Below, piece after piece: positions 3,524 to 5,520 of a stretch of 5,520 nucleotides of DNA. The translations under genes were made by a program, and so were the position numbers. A model generated the notes under the pieces. It was given only the letters and a program-made list of their open reading frames with translations, did no database searches and was not told the origin of the DNA. Position 1 is the first letter of the stretch, and each line of letters starts with the position of its first letter. The DNA is from an uncultured Eubacteriales bacterium (GTDB taxonomy: Bacteria; Bacillota_A; Clostridia; Oscillospirales; Oscillospiraceae), in the NCBI GenBank assembly GCA_949451265.1, contig CASTQR010000116.1, positions 1 to 5,520 on the forward strand, written 5' to 3'.

Positions 3524-5520
3524 GAACAAGGCGCCCCGAGGGCCTCACGGCCCCGGCGGCCCCGGCGGCCCGCGGGGCGGCTACGGCAAGCCCAAGGATC
3601 TGCGCCGCACCATGCTGCGCACCGTGAAGTATATCGCCAACCGGCCCGTCCTGCTGGCCGCGGCGCTGGTCAGCGTGGTGGCGTCCGCCCTGCTGGGGGT
3701 GGCGGCCACCTATCTGCAAAAGCCCATTATTGACGGCATTACCAGCGCCTGGGCGGCGGGGCAGGCTGACTGGCCCGGGCTGGCGGCCTGCTGCCTGCGG
3801 CTCATGGCCGCCTATGCGCTGGCGGCGGCGTGCGCCTACGTCCAGGCCAACCTGATGGCCCAGCTGGCCCAGAAGGGCTGCAACCGGATGAGGAAGGAGC
3901 TGTTTGACAAGCTCCAGGAGCTGCCCCTGAGCTATTTCGACGCCCATACCCACGGCGAGCTGATGAGCCGCTTTACCAACGACGCGGACAACGTGCAGCT
4001 GGCTCTGGAGCAGTCGGTGGTGCAGCTCATCTCCAGCGTGGTCACCTTTGTGGGGGTGGTGGCCATGATGATCACCCTGTCCCCCGTGCTGTTTCTGGCC
4101 TCCCTGGTGATGCTGGGGGCCGTGATGGCGGTGTTCACCGTGTTCGGCAAGCGCAGCCGGAAGTATTTTGCCAAGCAGCAGGCGGCCCTGGGCGCGGTAA
4201 ACGGCAACATCCAGGAGATGATCGAGGGCATGAAGGTGGTCAAGGCCTTCAACCATGAGGAGCAGGCCAGGGCCCGGTTCCAGGCCCTCAACGAGGAGTA
4301 CCGCTCGGCGGCCAGCCAGGCGGGGTTCTACTCCTCCGCCATCATGCCCGTGGCCTCCAACCTGACCTACATCGGATACGCCGTCACCGCCGTGCTGGGG
4401 GCCGCGCTGGCCATGAGCGCCGGCGTGAATGCGGGCTTTACCCTGGGCTCCCTGGTGACCTACCTGAAATACAATCAGCAGGTCACCCAGCCCATCAACC
4501 AGATCTCCATGCAGATGAACTCCCTGCTGTCCGCCCTGGCGGGCGCGGAGCGGATTTTCCAGGTGATGGACACCCCGCCCGAGGTGGATCGGGGCAGGGT
4601 CACCCTGGTGCCGGTGGAGAAGGACGCCAACGGCTCCCTGTCCAAATTCAGCGGGCAGGGCCGGCCCAAAGCCTGGGCCTGGAAGGTGCCCCGCTCCTGC
4701 GGGCTCACCCTGACCCCGGTGCTGGTGGGGCCGGACGAGGCCGTCACCGAGCTGGGACAGGCGGACGAGGAAAACGGGACGCTGAAGCTCCTGCCCCCGG
4801 ACGTCCCCTCCAGGACCGGGCTGTGGGTGCGGGTGGGGGCGGACGGTACCCTCACCCCCATCACCGAGCGGGAGATGGCCGACCACGGCTGGGCCTGGAA
4901 GTACCCCGGCCCGGACGGGGAGATGGGCTATCACCTCATACGGGGGGCGGTGCGCAACGTCCCCGGCGAGGACTTCTGTTATACCGAGCTGCGGGGGGCG
5001 GTGCGGCTGAACCAGGTGGACTTTTCCTACGTGGAGGGCAAGCCGGTGCTGAAAGAGGTCACCGTCTACGCCAACCCCGGCCAGAAGATCGCCTTTGTGG
5101 GCTCCACCGGGGCGGGCAAGACCACCGTCACCAACCTGATCAACCGCTTCTATGAGATCCAGGGGGGCCTCATCACCTGCGACGGCATCGACGTGCGGGA
5201 CATCGAGAAGGACTCCCTGCGGCTGAGCCAGGGGGCGGTGCTCCAGGACACCCACCTGTTCACCGGCACCGTCATGGAGAACATCCGCTACGGGCGGCTG
5301 GACGCCACCGACGGGGAGTGCATCCAGGCGGCGAAAACCGCCAATGCCGACGGCTTCATCCGCCGCCTGCCGGAGGGCTACCACACCATGCTCACCGGGG
5401 ACGGGGCCAACCTGTCCCAGGGCCAGCGGCAGCTGCTGTCCATCGCCCGGGCGGCGGTGAAGGACCCGCCCATCATGGTGCTGGACGAGGCCACCTCCTC
5501 CATCGACACCCGCACCGAGC
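3516..5520 (+). CDS. ABC exporter half-transporter with catalytic ATP site (TM288-like), 3' end cut
   Basis: Partner half-transporter, open to the window edge with 668 residues visible. The N-terminus (about 7-24) is Gly/Pro-rich and presumably cytoplasmic. Six membrane segments lie within about 44-345, including 44-66, 88-110, 166-187 and 189-210. The linker after MDTPPEVD (351-358) is very long, reaching LRGAVRLNQVDF (about 492-503). ATPase motifs: A-loop Tyr505; Walker A GSTGAGKT (529-536); Q-loop Gln577; signature LSQGQ (633-637) instead of LSGGQ; Walker B MVLDE with Asp657 and catalytic Glu658; D-loop SSID (661-664). The switch histidine lies beyond the edge. An intact Walker B glutamate with an altered signature is the hallmark of the hydrolytic partner in heterodimeric exporters (TM288, BmrD, LmrD type), matching the degenerate first subunit. 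The homologous remainder should be only about 70-90 residues. ATG 3516 is chosen for its AAGGAGG site, and it overlaps the upstream stop by 8 bp. Substrate is unknown. Confidence 0.95.
   Translation, partial: MAENKAPRGPHGPGGPGGPRGGYGKPKDLRRTMLRTVKYIANRPVLLAAALVSVVASALLGVAATYLQKPIIDGITSAWAAGQADWPGLAACCLRLMAAYALAAACAYVQANLMAQLAQKGCNRMRKELFDKLQELPLSYFDAHTHGELMSRFTNDADNVQLALEQSVVQLISSVVTFVGVVAMMITLSPVLFLASLVMLGAVMAVFTVFGKRSRKYFAKQQAALGAVNGNIQEMIEGMKVVKAFNHEEQARARFQALNEEYRSAASQAGFYSSAIMPVASNLTYIGYAVTAVLGAALAMSAGVNAGFTLGSLVTYLKYNQQVTQPINQISMQMNSLLSALAGAERIFQVMDTPPEVDRGRVTLVPVEKDANGSLSKFSGQGRPKAWAWKVPRSCGLTLTPVLVGPDEAVTELGQADEENGTLKLLPPDVPSRTGLWVRVGADGTLTPITEREMADHGWAWKYPGPDGEMGYHLIRGAVRNVPGEDFCYTELRGAVRLNQVDFSYVEGKPVLKEVTVYANPGQKIAFVGSTGAGKTTVTNLINRFYEIQGGLITCDGIDVRDIEKDSLRLSQGAVLQDTHLFTGTVMENIRYGRLDATDGECIQAAKTANADGFIRRLPEGYHTMLTGDGANLSQGQRQLLSIARAAVKDPPIMVLDEATSSIDTRTE
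3552..3569 (+). repeat. Two tandem 9-bp units encoding Pro-Gly-Gly
   Basis: CCCGGCGGC occurs twice in tandem (3552-3560, 3561-3569) inside the second exporter gene. It keeps the frame and extends a Gly/Pro-rich N-terminal tail. Such short repeats can change copy number by slippage, adding or removing three residues per step. Confidence 0.65.
4596..4997 (+). other. Insert between membrane and ATPase domains of second exporter subunit
   Basis: Residues about 361-494 of the second half-transporter. The matching linker in the first subunit is about 20 residues (about 315-335), so some 115 extra residues are present. It is polar, rich in Gly, Pro and Asp, and lacks a hydrophobic segment, so it should be a cytoplasmic appendage sitting just before the ATPase domain. 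It contains three copies of a motif, (N/D)-G-(S/T)-L then a tryptophan 11-13 residues on: NGSL...WAWK (372-390), NGTL...WVRV (420-440) and DGTL...WAWK (443-462). From memory, many Firmicute homologues carry a shorter linker with a single W-A-W-K-H-P motif, so this looks like an expanded version. Function is unknown. Confidence 0.75.

Noticed and set aside
1790..3529. 579-codon open frame on the - strand opposite the first exporter gene
   Set aside because: Low-complexity His/Gly/Gln-rich product that mirrors the third-position GC bias of the sense gene. There are no recognisable motifs and nothing to support expression.
3375..5384. Very long open frame on the - strand (669 codons) antisense to both exporter genes
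   Set aside because: It is a by-product of high-GC codon use in the real + strand genes. The translation is dominated by His, Gly, Gln and Pro with no domain pattern, and the + strand has full ABC exporter motifs through the same bases.
5411..5425. LSQGQ read as a damaged signature motif or pseudogene sign
   Set aside because: This variant is normal in TM288-type subunits, whose signature serves the degenerate site. The frame is intact and other motifs are conserved.

Overview
The window looks like chromosomal DNA of a high-GC anaerobic Firmicute, probably a gut member of the Oscillospiraceae/Clostridia (Flavonifractor or Oscillibacter type). This is inferred from the strong G/C preference at third codon positions, the Clostridia-like protein sequences, the strong AAGGAGG ribosome binding sites and the C/G-rich intergenic palindromes. 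The genus is a guess. Coding density is high and every supported gene lies on the + strand.

Layout: (1) Positions 1-972 hold the last 323 codons of asnS, the asparaginyl-tRNA synthetase, cut by the window start. (2) Positions 973-1262 are the only sizeable non-coding stretch. It has two GC-rich palindromic structures just after asnS, a clear Rho-independent terminator (1069-1099), a cluster of overlapping C/G-tract hairpins (1103-1138), a sigma-A-type promoter (1181-1208) and a perfect 23-bp palindrome over the predicted transcription start (1213-1235). (3) Positions 1263-1793 encode a MarR-family regulator. (4) Positions 1778-3523 encode a first ABC exporter half-transporter (one transmembrane domain plus one nucleotide-binding domain). 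(5) Positions 3516-5520 encode a second half-transporter that runs off the right edge.

The last three genes overlap end to start (16 or 7 bp, then 8 bp) and almost certainly form one operon. The simplest model is that the MarR protein binds the palindrome and represses its own operon, and that an inducing ligand releases it to allow production of a heterodimeric exporter. The two half-transporters are complementary. The first lacks the catalytic glutamate after Walker B (Asp-Asp) and the switch histidine (Gln) but has a good signature motif. The second has intact Walker motifs but an altered signature, LSQGQ. This is the asymmetric arrangement of TM287/288-type exporters, with one degenerate and one hydrolytic ATP site. 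The substrate cannot be told from the sequence.

The most unusual item is in the second half-transporter: an insert of roughly 135 residues between the membrane domain and the ATPase domain. It contains a repeated motif of the form (N/D)-G-(S/T)-L, then 11-13 residues, then a tryptophan; two of the three copies end in WAWK. Otherwise the window is ordinary, and I see no mobile element, CRISPR array, RNA gene or phage remnant.
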